Program-made: the position numbers and the translations under genes
NCBI GenBank assembly: GCA_028684815.1
Contig: JAQUFE010000003.1
Coordinates: 29,708-93,707 of the forward strand
Length of the DNA stretch: 64,000 bases
From: Sulfurimonas sp.
Lineage (GTDB): Bacteria > Campylobacterota > Campylobacteria > Campylobacterales > Sulfurimonadaceae
Direction: 5' to 3'
Notes under the pieces: generated by a model
Databases searched by the model: none
What the model was told of the DNA's origin: nothing
What the model saw: the letters and a program-made list of their open reading frames with translations, nothing else
In this document: positions 32,711-42,567 of the stretch, one piece after another
Layout of the letters: every line of letters starts with the position of its first letter
How positions within the stretch are numbered: position 1 is the stretch's first letter

Positions 32711-33244
32711 TTAAATTGCTTTTATTATATGTTGTATAATTTGATCGTTGATTCTTGTTTTAGAGAAGTTAATCTCTATACCTAAATCTTCAACATCCAC
32801 TTTGATACCATTAAAGTTATCTTTAACAAACGAAAGTGAAATGTTTGAATCAAACTTTTTACTTAAACCATTGCTTAAGTCTTCTATGACTTTTGTATCT
32901 AAATCGCTATCGCTATAAACATTACCTTTGTAAGTTTTATCTGTATGAGCTGTATCTTTTCTCATTGATTCAGCCATAGCTGGAATGATTTCTATACGGT
33001 TTTTCTCAACTAACAACTTAATCAAAGAGTCAATATTGCTAGATTTAGCAGGTTTTACACTCGCTAAAAGTATATCTAGTTTTTGCTCTTTACTTACATT
33101 TGAACTGCTCATAATTTCAACAAACTTAGCGTCTTCAAAGAACTTTGCTAGAGTGTCAAAAAGCAGAGTCGCATTTTTCATTGACTCTGCATCTAAACCC
33201 TCTTTAAAAGCTTTAATGTATCTTTTTGCTATCAATTCTTCCAT
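32711..33244 (-). CDS. atpH: ATP synthase F1 delta subunit
   Basis: OSCP/delta-like sequence, position between atpF and atpA. Confidence 0.93.
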   Translation of the reverse strand: MEELIAKRYIKAFKEGLDAESMKNATLLFDTLAKFFEDAKFVEIMSSSNVSKEQKLDILLASVKPAKSSNIDSLIKLLVEKNRIEIIPAMAESMRKDTAHTDKTYKGNVYSDSDLDTKVIEDLSNGLSKKFDSNISLSFVKDNFNGIKVDVEDLGIEINFSKTRINDQIIQHIIKAI

Positions 33245-33760
33245 CTATGCCACCTTCTTTAAGATAACATTAGCCATAGCTTCTTTATCGAAACTCTCAC
33301 TACTTTGACTTAACACTTCGTTTAGCACACTCTCAACAACACCTCGAACCATTCTTCTTTGTTCAAACTCCATCAGTGATGCACTCTGTTTAGTAATATT
33401 TACTAAATCTGATTCACACTGAAGCATAATGCTGTCATTTAAAATCTTATTCTCTTTTTTTGAAGCAGCTACTAACTCTTCTGCAAACTTTTCAGCTTCA
33501 GAAATTTTAGAAAGTGCATCTTTTTTAAGATTTACAGATTCATTTAATTTATCTTGTACTTTTTGCAACTCATCAGCTATGCCTTGGCTTCTAGCTGCGA
33601 AGTAATTTTTAGCAGGTTCAGCTACAAGGTACCAAATAAGCCCAAAAAATAGTAAAAAGTTTACTGTTCTTTGAACGATATCAGTCCCCCCACTCTCTGC
33701 ACCACTAGATGCTAATGCATAAGTTGATATCATCATTATTAAAAGTAAAATTCTACTCAC
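33245..33760 (-). CDS. atpF: ATP synthase F0 b subunit
   Basis: N-terminal TM and long helix, position upstream of atpH. Confidence 0.92.
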   Translation of the reverse strand: MSRILLLIMMISTYALASSGAESGGTDIVQRTVNFLLFFGLIWYLVAEPAKNYFAARSQGIADELQKVQDKLNESVNLKKDALSKISEAEKFAEELVAASKKENKILNDSIMLQCESDLVNITKQSASLMEFEQRRMVRGVVESVLNEVLSQSSESFDKEAMANVILKKVA

Positions 33761-33769
33761 ACCACATCC

Positions 33770-34192
33770 TTATATTTGACTAAATTTAGCTTTAACAGCT
33801 TCTTTAAACAGTGGAACTTGAGACATAATGTCTTTCGTTAACTGCTCTTTAGTTTGAGCAAGTAATTGCTCAAATTCTAAATACTGACTAGCTAATTCAG
33901 CTCGTTTTGCTTCTATCTTACTCTCTGCTAACTCTTTAGCATCTTGTATTACTTTCTCTCTTAGGGCCGCAGCTTCTAGTTTAGCATTAGTAATTATTAG
34001 TTTAGCTTTTGAATTGAGTTCGTTGATTTCATCATCATTATTGCCAACTTTTTGCAAATCTTTTTTGATGTCATCATCTCTTTTATTCATAAAACTAAAT
34101 AATGGATTATATAGCCAACTATTAAGAACGGCGATTAGTGAAAGAAATACAACAAATGTAGCTAAAAGTAGTATCGGATTAATATCTAACAT
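33770..34192 (-). CDS. atpF': ATP synthase F0 b' subunit
   Basis: MLDINPILLLATFVVFLSLIAVLNSWLYNPLFSFMNKRDDDI; second b-type subunit. Confidence 0.9.
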   Translation of the reverse strand: MLDINPILLLATFVVFLSLIAVLNSWLYNPLFSFMNKRDDDIKKDLQKVGNNDDEINELNSKAKLIITNAKLEAAALREKVIQDAKELAESKIEAKRAELASQYLEFEQLLAQTKEQLTKDIMSQVPLFKEAVKAKFSQI

Positions 34193-34316
34193 AGCACCTC
34201 CTAAAAGTTGCGTGATTATACTATTACAAAATTGAAAGGATAGTTAAATCAAAAAAAAATTTAAAAGAAATTTGTTAATTTTACAAACTAAGTAAAATCT
34301 ACACAGATATTTGAGG

Positions 34317-35159
34317 CTATTTTGAGATATATTCTAATAAATTACTAATTTGACTCTCATTGTCAAACTCTATAGTTAGTTTATTGCTTGAAGTTTTAAC
34401 TCTTAACCCCAAAGAGTCAAATTTTTCCATTATCTCACTAAAATCAAATTTATTACTTTGACTCTTAGAAGAGGCTGGTTTTTTCTCATCTTTGATATTT
34501 TTTATAATAGCTTCAACTTCTCTAACACTTAACTTTTGCCCAATTATTGAGTTAACGATAATCTGCTGCTCTTTCTCATCTAGCCCAATTAAGACCTTAG
34601 CATGTCCAGCTGTAATCTTCTTTTCAACCAAAGCTCTTTGAGTTTTAACAGAGAGTTGCAGCAATCTAATAGTGTTTGTTATGTGAGTCCTACTCTTATG
34701 TATCTTGCTTGCAAGCTCTTCTTGTGTAACATTATACATTTTGATAAGTTCACTATAAGCCTCAGCTAACTCAACTGCATTCAACTCATCTCTTTGAATA
34801 TTTTCAATCAGAGCAAATTGGCGCATCTTTTGTTCATCAGAATTTAAAAGGATTGCGCGGATAGTTTTTAACTTTACAAGTTTTGAAGCACGAAGTCTTC
34901 TCTCCCCAGCAATAAGCACATAACCATCAAAGTCTTGAGTTACAACTATGGGTTGCAGGAGCCCATCATGTTTTATAGATTCACCCAATTCTAAAAGCGA
35001 GTTCTCATCAAAGTGTTTTCTAGGTTGGTATGGATTTGGTCTGATATCTTTTACACTTAGTTCAATAACAGCATCTCTTGCGGTACTCTCATTTTCATAA
35101 GCTTCATCCATTTCGCCAAGAAGTGCATCTAAACCGCGGCCGAGTTTTTGAGACTTCAT
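34317..35159 (-). CDS. parB: Chromosome partitioning protein ParB/Spo0J
   Basis: RPNPYQPRKHFD, AGERRLRASKL, ENIQRDELNAVELAEAY. Confidence 0.96.
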   Translation of the reverse strand: MKSQKLGRGLDALLGEMDEAYENESTARDAVIELSVKDIRPNPYQPRKHFDENSLLELGESIKHDGLLQPIVVTQDFDGYVLIAGERRLRASKLVKLKTIRAILLNSDEQKMRQFALIENIQRDELNAVELAEAYSELIKMYNVTQEELASKIHKSRTHITNTIRLLQLSVKTQRALVEKKITAGHAKVLIGLDEKEQQIIVNSIIGQKLSVREVEAIIKNIKDEKKPASSKSQSNKFDFSEIMEKFDSLGLRVKTSSNKLTIEFDNESQISNLLEYISK

Positions 35160-35941
35160 TATGCTATTATCGATTGTGCCAGATTTTGATAGGCAATAGA
35201 GCCTATTGATTTTACATCATAAAGAATCGCAGGTTTTCCAAAAGATGGAGCTTCTGCAAGTTTTACATTTCGTGGTACTACTATGTATTCGTTTTGCATA
35301 TCTTTAAATAACTTACCCTTAAAGTGTTGAGAAAGATCCGCAAAAACTTGTTTTGAGAGATTATTTTGAGAACTAAACATAGTTGGCAAAAAACCTTTAA
35401 TGCTAAGTTTTGGATTAATCGATTTTCTTACAAGTTTAACTGTATTTAAGAGTTGTGCTAAGCCTTCGAGCGCAAAAAATTCACACTGGATTGGAATGAT
35501 AACTGAGTTAGATGCACATAGTGCATTTATAGTCATTGGTCCTAGTGCTGGGGGTGAGTCTATAATAATATAGTCATAATCTTTTCTAACATTTGCTATA
35601 GCTCTTTTTAGTACTAACTCTCTTCCTTCTTTGTTGTCATTGTCATAGTACTCTTTTTCAATTCCAACAAGCCCTATATTTGATGGAGCTAAGTGAAGTG
35701 TTGGAAGATCTGACTTTAGGATGATATCTTTTAATTTTTTTGTTCCAATAAGCACATGGTAGATGTTAAACTCATAATCATTTCTATGAAATCCTAGCGA
35801 TGTTGTGGCGTTAGCCTGTGGATCTGAGTCAATCAAAAGCACTTTTTTTTCTGCAACAGCCAGTGACGCAGCTAAGTTAACAGCAGTAGTTGTTTTACCA
35901 ACTCCGCCTTTTTGATTTGCAATTACTATTACTTCACTCAT
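35159..35941 (-). CDS. parA: Chromosome partitioning ATPase ParA/Soj
   Basis: IANQKGGVGKTTTAVNLAASLA deviant Walker A. Confidence 0.96.
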   Translation of the reverse strand: MSEVIVIANQKGGVGKTTTAVNLAASLAVAEKKVLLIDSDPQANATTSLGFHRNDYEFNIYHVLIGTKKLKDIILKSDLPTLHLAPSNIGLVGIEKEYYDNDNKEGRELVLKRAIANVRKDYDYIIIDSPPALGPMTINALCASNSVIIPIQCEFFALEGLAQLLNTVKLVRKSINPKLSIKGFLPTMFSSQNNLSKQVFADLSQHFKGKLFKDMQNEYIVVPRNVKLAEAPSFGKPAILYDVKSIGSIAYQNLAQSIIA

Positions 35942-36591
35942 CTTCTACTATATATCCTCTCGCCGTTACTTATGATTGAACCATCTTGCTGAAGCTTGAC
36001 ATCTTCTAATGGAATTTTTGTATTTTGATTATGTGTAAAAAAGTTTTTGTTCTTGTAAAATTCTAGCTCATATTTACTAAAAACTTGCTTCCATAAAAAC
36101 TTTTCATCAATTTTTTTGAAATACTTTCTGAGTATTTCTTTTTTATCTACTATAATATCGAGCTTTGCAAACCCTACTGGAGAAGTCACTAAATTTAGCC
36201 CGAGACCACATATAATAGCATCTCCTTCAAGATTTGTAATCATACCACCAGTTTTTTTATCATCTATATAGAAGTCATTTGGCCACTTTATCCAAACACT
36301 AGAACCCTCTTCGCAAAGTAGACTCTTAAAAAGATAGGAGAAGTAGATCGATGCAGACTCTAGTTTGAGATCTTTTGGTAGGTCACTAAGTTTTATGGCA
36401 AAAGATAAAAAAAGGTTTCCCTCTTGTGAGTTCCAAGTGTTATCTCTACTTCCAACTCCAGCACTCTGTAAATCGCTAACAACTGCAAAGGGTGCCTCTA
36501 TCTCTTTACTCTTTATAAGTTTTTTTAAGAGATTTTGAGTAGAATCAATCTCTTTAAGATAGAGTATCTGCACAAAGGAGTCTTTGCCCAT
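35938..36591 (-). CDS. birA: Biotin--[acetyl-CoA-carboxylase] ligase
   Basis: Biotin ligase fold WIKWPNDFYIDDKKTGGMI, GVGSRDNTWNSQEGNLFLS. Confidence 0.9.
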   Translation of the reverse strand: MGKDSFVQILYLKEIDSTQNLLKKLIKSKEIEAPFAVVSDLQSAGVGSRDNTWNSQEGNLFLSFAIKLSDLPKDLKLESASIYFSYLFKSLLCEEGSSVWIKWPNDFYIDDKKTGGMITNLEGDAIICGLGLNLVTSPVGFAKLDIIVDKKEILRKYFKKIDEKFLWKQVFSKYELEFYKNKNFFTHNQNTKIPLEDVKLQQDGSIISNGERIYSRR

Positions 36592-37465
36592 TTATGTAAG
36601 ATAGGATATCCATCTCTTTTTTTGAAGCAGGTTGCACCATAAAGACTCTTATGCTGCCTTTTTTACATCCTACGACTATGCTATCTTTTGCTATAGAGAG
36701 GATACTCCCCTCTTTATTAGTAGATGTGGCATCTTCAAGTGAGATATTTTTTAGCTTTAATCCACTATCAAGATAGATGCCAGGCCAAGGAGTAAATGCA
36801 CGATATTTATTATAAATCACTTGTGCATCTAAAAACTCTATTTTGCCATCTTCTTTAGTGATTTTTTTACAATGAGAAGCCTGACTATCATCTTGTTTTA
36901 TAGCTTTGAGTGAGTCAAAGTTTTTTAAAACATCAATAGTAAGCTTTGTTGCTACTTCTGTTAATCTATCAAACAAAGCCTCAACCATCTCATCATCTTC
37001 AACACTGATAGTCTCTATCTGTAAGATATCTCCAGTATCTAGCCCCTCGTCCATAAGCATAGCTGTTACACCTGTTTTATCATCACCATGAAGCAAGGTT
37101 TGTTGGATTGGACTTGCACCTCTATACTCTGGAAGTATTGAAGCGTGAAGGTTTATACACGCGGCGTGCTGTAGTACTTCAAGCGGTAAAATCTGTCCAT
37201 AGGCTGCTACGACTATAAAGTCACACTCTATGCCTAAAAGTTCATCTACAACCTCTTTGTCTCTTAGTCTTTGTGGTTGATAGACTTCTATGTTATGTCT
37301 CTGTGCTAAAGTTTTTACAACAGGCGGAGTCATAACTTTTTTTCGCCCTACTGGCTTGTCAGGCTGTGTATAAACCGCTACAACTTCCATATTTGGAGTA
37401 TCTATAATTTTGTCTAAAATAGCTTTTGCATAAAAGGGTGTACCCATAAATATTATACGCATCAC
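36554..37465 (-). CDS. fmt: Methionyl-tRNA formyltransferase
   Basis: FMGTPFYAKAIL, NLHASILPEYRGASPIQQ, FTPWPGIYL. Confidence 0.96.
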   Translation of the reverse strand: MMRIIFMGTPFYAKAILDKIIDTPNMEVVAVYTQPDKPVGRKKVMTPPVVKTLAQRHNIEVYQPQRLRDKEVVDELLGIECDFIVVAAYGQILPLEVLQHAACINLHASILPEYRGASPIQQTLLHGDDKTGVTAMLMDEGLDTGDILQIETISVEDDEMVEALFDRLTEVATKLTIDVLKNFDSLKAIKQDDSQASHCKKITKEDGKIEFLDAQVIYNKYRAFTPWPGIYLDSGLKLKNISLEDATSTNKEGSILSIAKDSIVVGCKKGSIRVFMVQPASKKEMDILSYINGQRLLCADTLS

Positions 37466-38229
37466 ACCTCTCCTTTAGTAAATAGTGTACCGCCTCTATG
37501 TTTAGCATCTAACATATAACTCTTTGCATCACTTAGGTCAAATCCACTAGCTAAAAACATGTCAATATTGTGTTTTAAAAGATAAGATGCAGCTTTAAGT
37601 TTTGTTACTATACCGCCAGTTGCAAAGGTTCCATGAGGAGTTGCCTCTCTGCCCAATGCACACTCATCAATCTCTCTTACGATTTTTTGAACTTTTGCAT
37701 TAGGATTTTTATGTGGATCTTCATCATAGTAGGCATCTATATCTGAGAGAATTATTAACAAGTCACTATTAGTATGCTTTGTCATATATGCTGAGAGTTG
37801 GTCGTTATCTCCTACTACAAGCTCTTCTGTAGCTGTTGCATCATTTTCATTTATGATAGGAATAACACCGCTACTAAGAAGTGTATCTACTGTATCTTTG
37901 ATTTTTTTTGTTTCTTCATCTTTGTTTAGATTTGCGGCAGTAACTAAAACCTGTGAAGTAATTATGTTATATTTTTGAAACTCTTGTGCATATTTATGCA
38001 TCAAAACTGGCTGCCCGATGGAAGCTAGAGCTTGTTTATTTTTTAAGATGCTACGATTAAGTTGAACCTTTGTATATCCAGCTGCAACTGCACCCGAAGA
38101 GACTAAAAGAACTTCATTCTCCTCTCTTAACTCTACTAAAAACTCCACTAAAGCTCTCATTCTCTCTTTAGCTATAGAGTCGCCCTCTGTTAAAACAGCA
38201 CTACCAACTTTAACAACCACTCGTCTCAT
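37462..38229 (-). CDS. proB: Glutamate 5-kinase (no PUA domain)
   Basis: VVKVGSAVLT, LVSSGAVAAG, INENDATATEEL, GTGGIVTKLKAA-like FATGGIVTKLKAA. Confidence 0.94.
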   Translation of the reverse strand: MRRVVVKVGSAVLTEGDSIAKERMRALVEFLVELREENEVLLVSSGAVAAGYTKVQLNRSILKNKQALASIGQPVLMHKYAQEFQKYNIITSQVLVTAANLNKDEETKKIKDTVDTLLSSGVIPIINENDATATEELVVGDNDQLSAYMTKHTNSDLLIILSDIDAYYDEDPHKNPNAKVQKIVREIDECALGREATPHGTFATGGIVTKLKAASYLLKHNIDMFLASGFDLSDAKSYMLDAKHRGGTLFTKGEV

Positions 38230-38231
38230 TT

Positions 38232-39332
38232 CTAGTCTCTATCTACTTGAACTAGGTTAAATAGGGCATTTTTTAGAGCTGAAATATTTTTTGAAGTAGC
38301 CGAAGATATAGGAGCTATAAAGTAAGGCTTAGTTCTATCATATCCAAGCGTCTCATCAGCACTCTCTTGTATGAAGTAAGGGATGTTAGCATCAAAATCA
38401 AAATCGCTCTTTTTTGTTGGGGAGAGTTCAAAAAGCTCTATAAAACCATTTACAAGGTTCTCAACATCTTCTTGTGGCACTACATCTAATCGAGTAAGAG
38501 CAATAGCGAATTTATTTTCACCTAAATTTTGCGAAAAAGCGGATATCTCTTCTCTTAGAGTATCTATCTGCTCTTTTAAATCTCTATAAGATGCCAAATC
38601 TATCATATATAAAAGAATTTTCGTTCTCTCAATATGTCTTAAAAATTCAATTCCAAGACCCTTGCCCTCATGAGCTCCGCCAATAATACCAGGAATATCA
38701 GCCATTACAAATGACTCATAATCTCCAATATCAACTTGACCTAGCTTAGGTGTGAGTGTTGTAAACTCATAGTTTGCTATCTCTGGTCTTGCATTTGAGA
38801 GTGTTGAGATAAGAGTAGATTTGCCAACATTAGGAAAACCGACAAGACCCACATCTGCGATAAGTTTAAGGTCTAGTCTTATCTCTCTTGTCTCACCTTT
38901 TTCACCTGGTTGTGCATAAGTTGGTCTTTGGTTTGTTGATGATTTAAAGTGAATATTTCCAAGTCCACCTTTTCCACCTTCTAAAAACTTAACCTCTTGG
39001 CCATCTACGAGCATATCAAGAAGGACTTCGCCACTCTCTACGTCAATTATTTGAGTCCCAGGAGGCACGATAATGACTTTTTTCTGGCCAGATTTTCCGC
39101 TCATTCTAGAACCTTCACCAGGTCTTCCACCATCAGCTTTTATATGCATCTTTTTTTGGAAGTGAGATAGTGTGTGAGTGTTGTTATCACACTTAAACCA
39201 GATATCTCCACCCTTTCCACCATCGCCACCATTTGGACCACCATTTAGTACAAACTTCTCACGACGAAAAGCGACACATCCTTGTCCGCCTTTTCCTGAA
39301 CTAACTTTTAACTCAACGCTATCTGTAAACAA
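38232..39332 (-). CDS. obgE: Obg GTPase
   Basis: Glycine-rich Obg domain, [28 protein letters not shown]. Confidence 0.97.
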   Translation of the reverse strand: MFTDSVELKVSSGKGGQGCVAFRREKFVLNGGPNGGDGGKGGDIWFKCDNNTHTLSHFQKKMHIKADGGRPGEGSRMSGKSGQKKVIIVPPGTQIIDVESGEVLLDMLVDGQEVKFLEGGKGGLGNIHFKSSTNQRPTYAQPGEKGETREIRLDLKLIADVGLVGFPNVGKSTLISTLSNARPEIANYEFTTLTPKLGQVDIGDYESFVMADIPGIIGGAHEGKGLGIEFLRHIERTKILLYMIDLASYRDLKEQIDTLREEISAFSQNLGENKFAIALTRLDVVPQEDVENLVNGFIELFELSPTKKSDFDFDANIPYFIQESADETLGYDRTKPYFIAPISSATSKNISALKNALFNLVQVDRD

Positions 39333-39512
39333 AGTAAACTCCTTGTTATTATAAACTCGACATAGATATAAATCACTCGCTTTGGCGAATTTATCATTCT
39401 GAAATGTTCAGTTTTATAAACTTAAATACTTAAGAACAAACTATTAAATAAAGAGTAAATTGTTAAATATTTATATTTCTTTAGGTGCAAAACCTAAAAT
39501 TTGTGAGTAGAG

Positions 39513-39536
39513 ATATTTGAGCCGAAGCTCAAATAT
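39513..39536 (-). terminator. Strong hairpin downstream of rpmA with UUCG loop on the minus strand
   Basis: ATATTTGAGC/GCTCAAATAT 10-bp stem; minus-strand loop TTCG closed by C-G; ends just past the rpmA stop. No clear U-tract, so terminator versus processing hairpin is open. Confidence 0.6.
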
Positions 39537-39544
39537 TTGTGGAA

Positions 39545-39802
39545 TTATGCAGCAGTTACGATTGAAACTTGTTGACGCTTTTTATCTTTTCTATGAAAAG
39601 TTACAACACCATCAACTAGTGCAAATATAGTATGATCTTTTCCCATACCAACATTTTTTCCAGGATGAACCTTAGTTCCTCTTTGACGAATAATGATGTT
39701 TCCAGCTACTACAGCCTCTCCACCAAACTTCTTAACACCAAGTCTTCTACCAGCTGAGTCACGATTATTCTGTGTACTACCTTGACCTTTTTTGTGTGCC
39801 AT
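39545..39802 (-). CDS. rpmA: 50S ribosomal protein L27
   Basis: [29 protein letters not shown]. Confidence 0.98.
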   Translation of the reverse strand: MAHKKGQGSTQNNRDSAGRRLGVKKFGGEAVVAGNIIIRQRGTKVHPGKNVGMGKDHTIFALVDGVVTFHRKDKKRQQVSIVTAA

Positions 39803-39951
39803 TACTATCTCCTTAAATTTAGTTCCTAAATTTAAGGAACCGATATATTTTTATTTATTACGTAAAAGGAACAAAGTCCCTTTTACTACGCTAACGCTTA
39901 GTTTTCTTCAGCAGAAAGCTCGCGCAACTAGTTGCTTTTTAGCTTTTGTTG

Positions 39952-40266
39952 TTACGCTGCTATTTTCGTGATACGAACACGTGTGAAGTCTCTTCTGAAA
40001 CCTCTTTTAACTTTAGAGTCCTTACGACGACGCTTTTTAAAAGTAATAACTTTTCTATCGCGTCCTTCGTTAATTACTTCAGCAGTAACAATAGCACCAT
40101 CTACAAATGGCGCTCCCATTTTAAGTTCTCCTGCATTAACAGCTAGAACTTCTTTAATCTCGATAGTAGCTTTTGGCTCAAGAGACATCTTATCAAATAG
40201 TAAAATATCACCCTCTTGAACTTTATACTGCTTACCACCGTTTTTGATAATTGCGTACATGTACAA
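39952..40266 (-). CDS. rplU: 50S ribosomal protein L21
   Basis: [20 protein letters not shown]-terminal [24 protein letters not shown]. Confidence 0.97.
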   Translation of the reverse strand: MYMYAIIKNGGKQYKVQEGDILLFDKMSLEPKATIEIKEVLAVNAGELKMGAPFVDGAIVTAEVINEGRDRKVITFKKRRRKDSKVKRGFRRDFTRVRITKIAA

Positions 40267-40380
40267 ATTCCTTGAATCTTTATAAAAGTTCGGAATTGTA
40301 TCTAAATAAGCTTTAATTTTTATTTAGTTTTAGAGTTTGCCCTATATTTCTTAAAATTTTCTGCCTACTCAAATATCTCG

Positions 40381-40500
40381 TTAGTACCTTTTATAATCAT
40401 CTTTTAAAAACACTTCACTATCATCTCGCTCTATATCTTTGCCCTGTAGGTAACCTATACCTTGCTCTACAAGTAGCTCTATAAACGCCAGCTCTGATTT
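40381..40500 (-). pseudogene. Possible relic of a type I restriction enzyme R subunit N-terminus (HsdR-like)
   Basis: Minus-strand 39-codon open segment KSELAFIELLVEQGIGYLQGKDIERDDSEVFLKDDYKRY* with no start codon upstream; similar to HsdR N-terminal domain pattern by eye. Confidence 0.4.
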
Positions 40501-40534
40501 TTCTTGTTCCCAAGCTGGAGCTTGGGAACAAGAA
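40501..40534. repeat. Perfect 16-bp inverted repeat TTCTTGTTCCCAAGCT-GG-AGCTTGGGAACAAGAA
   Basis: Arms 40501-40516 and 40519-40534 are fully complementary. Confidence 0.85.
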
Positions 40535-40555
40535 AGTAAGAAAGACAAATGGTGT

Positions 40556-41575
40556 TTAGCCCATCGGGTACATAATTTCCTCTTGTATAACTCTTATCTT
40601 TTGCATCACCTCATCACTTAGAACAAGATCCATCGCTGCAAATGAGGCATCTAATTGCTCTGCGTTTACTGCTCCTATAATGGTAGAAGCCACAAAGTCA
40701 AACTGCTTTGAGTAGGCTACTGCTAGGGTTACTGGGCTTATCTCTAAGCTTTTTGCTATCTCCATATACTTCGCGGTAGATGCTAATGATTTTTCATTTA
40801 CAAATCTTGTTCCTTGCGCTTTTGTACGAACATCTTTGCTTTTAAGATATTCACTAAATCTTGCATCTGATGGATAAAAAGCACCGTTATACTTTCCACT
40901 CAAAACTCCACCAGCTATGGGCGAGTACGGCAAAAGTGAGATTTGCTCTTTTTGGCAGATAAGAGAAAGTTCATCTAAAAACCGTGGATTGTTCAAAGAG
41001 AAGTTGTTTTGAATGGACTCAAACCTTGAGATGCCAAGTCTTTTTGAAGTCTCATTTGCTTTTGTCAGTCCATAAGCGCTATCGTTTGATGTTCCTATGT
41101 ATCTGACTTTGCCCTCTTTTACAAGCTCATCAAAGGCTAAAAGTGACTCTTCTATGGGAACTATAGTATCTGGCCAGTGCATCTGGTAAAGGTCTATATA
41201 GTCCGTTTGAAGTCTCTTTAAACTCCCCTCCACTGCTCTTTTTATATGGAACTTATCAACAGCAGTAAAACCATGACGAACAGGCGGAACAAACCAACCA
41301 TTTGCGGCTCCTGCTATCTTAGATGCTAAGATGATGCTATCTCTGTGTTTTGTCTTTAACCACTTACCTACTATGGTCTCAGTCGCTCCAACATAGCTCT
41401 CTTTTGGAGGAACTGGATAGAGTTCTGCAGTATCGAAAAAGTTTATGCCTCTCTCATAAGCTTTGTCCATGATTTTAAAAGACTCTTGCTCATCACTCCA
41501 ACTTCCAAAACCCATAGTTCCTAAGCATATTGGCGTAACTCTAAGCCCAGTTTTTCCGATGTATCTATAGTTCAT
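40556..41575 (-). CDS. Aldo/keto reductase
   Basis: GLRVTPICLGTMGFG, FFDTAELYP, DYIDLYQMHWPD. Confidence 0.92.
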   Translation of the reverse strand: MNYRYIGKTGLRVTPICLGTMGFGSWSDEQESFKIMDKAYERGINFFDTAELYPVPPKESYVGATETIVGKWLKTKHRDSIILASKIAGAANGWFVPPVRHGFTAVDKFHIKRAVEGSLKRLQTDYIDLYQMHWPDTIVPIEESLLAFDELVKEGKVRYIGTSNDSAYGLTKANETSKRLGISRFESIQNNFSLNNPRFLDELSLICQKEQISLLPYSPIAGGVLSGKYNGAFYPSDARFSEYLKSKDVRTKAQGTRFVNEKSLASTAKYMEIAKSLEISPVTLAVAYSKQFDFVASTIIGAVNAEQLDASFAAMDLVLSDEVMQKIRVIQEEIMYPMG

Positions 41576-41595
41576 TTGTACTCCTTCAATTATCT

Positions 41596-41826
41596 CTACT
41601 TCGCATCTATCATCTTAAGATACAACTCTTCAACCTTCTCTCTAGCCCAAGGGGTTTTTCTAAGAAACTTCAAACTAGAATTAACCGTAGGGTCAAACAA
41701 AAAGCATCTTATCTCTATAAGCTTCCCCAGTTTTTTCCAACCATAATGCTTCACAAGCTCTTCTAAAATATCTTTTAGTTTAACACCGTGAAGCGGATTG
41801 TTTTTGTTTTTATCTTGCTCACTCAT
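41596..41826 (-). CDS. VF530 family (DUF2132) DNA-binding protein
   Basis: [61 protein letters not shown]. Confidence 0.85.
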   Translation of the reverse strand: MSEQDKNKNNPLHGVKLKDILEELVKHYGWKKLGKLIEIRCFLFDPTVNSSLKFLRKTPWAREKVEELYLKMIDAK

Positions 41827-41895
41827 AATCTACCTTTTTTTATAATCTTTCATCTATTTTATCAACTCTACTTTTCTCAATCTTTGCTTATTTTA

Positions 41896-42567
41896 CTACA
41901 CAAACTCCAAGGCTTTCTGGTCAAATTGATATGTTTTGTGAGATATTTTTGTTAGGATTTTTTTACTTGCTAAGTCTTTAAAGAGTTTTATAAGAGTTGG
42001 TTTTGAGATGCTTACCTCTTGCATGATGTCGGCGTAAGATGCTAAAAGTTGGCATTTTTCATCTAAGTTGTCCATTATAAATCGTATTACATCAACTTGC
42101 TTTGAGTCTGTGATGGCTGAGATGGTTCTAATGATATTTGAATTTTTCTGTATCTCTTTTTTTTGCATAAGCGGTAAGAGTATGTCATGCAGAGTATTTA
42201 GCAACTCTTTTAGGTTTATAGGTTTTACTATGTAGTTCTCTACCTTTAGTTTTATAGCATCTAGTAGGTACTTTGTATCTGTGTGAGCAGTTGTGAGGAT
42301 TGTAGGGATATGGATATTGTGAACCTCTTTTAACTCTCTTAAAAAGTCGATACCATTTTCATTTTCTAGCAAAATATCTGATACTATAACATCAACTCTA
42401 TGTCTTTTTATAACATCAAGCGCCTCTCTTGATGTTTTTACAGCAAAGATGTTTTTCACAAAATCGCCTAACATATCTTTAGTTTGATATAAAAGTGAGT
42501 CATCATCTTCTAAGTAGAGTATGTTGTAGCCATTTAGTATGTTTAAGTTTCTAGTTATCATTTTCAT
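41896..42567 (-). CDS. Response regulator with CheY-like receiver and winged-helix-like C-terminus
   Basis: Receiver domain with IVSDILLENENGIDFL and ILTTAHTD; C-terminal helical segment with HTH-like EVSISKPTLIKLFKDLASKKILTKI. Confidence 0.88.
   Translation of the reverse strand: MKMITRNLNILNGYNILYLEDDDSLLYQTKDMLGDFVKNIFAVKTSREALDVIKRHRVDVIVSDILLENENGIDFLRELKEVHNIHIPTILTTAHTDTKYLLDAIKLKVENYIVKPINLKELLNTLHDILLPLMQKKEIQKNSNIIRTISAITDSKQVDVIRFIMDNLDEKCQLLASYADIMQEVSISKPTLIKLFKDLASKKILTKISHKTYQFDQKALEFV

Noticed and set aside
34193-34316. parS site near parAB
   Set aside because: No recognisable TGTTTCACGTGAAACA-like palindrome seen in the intergenic region.
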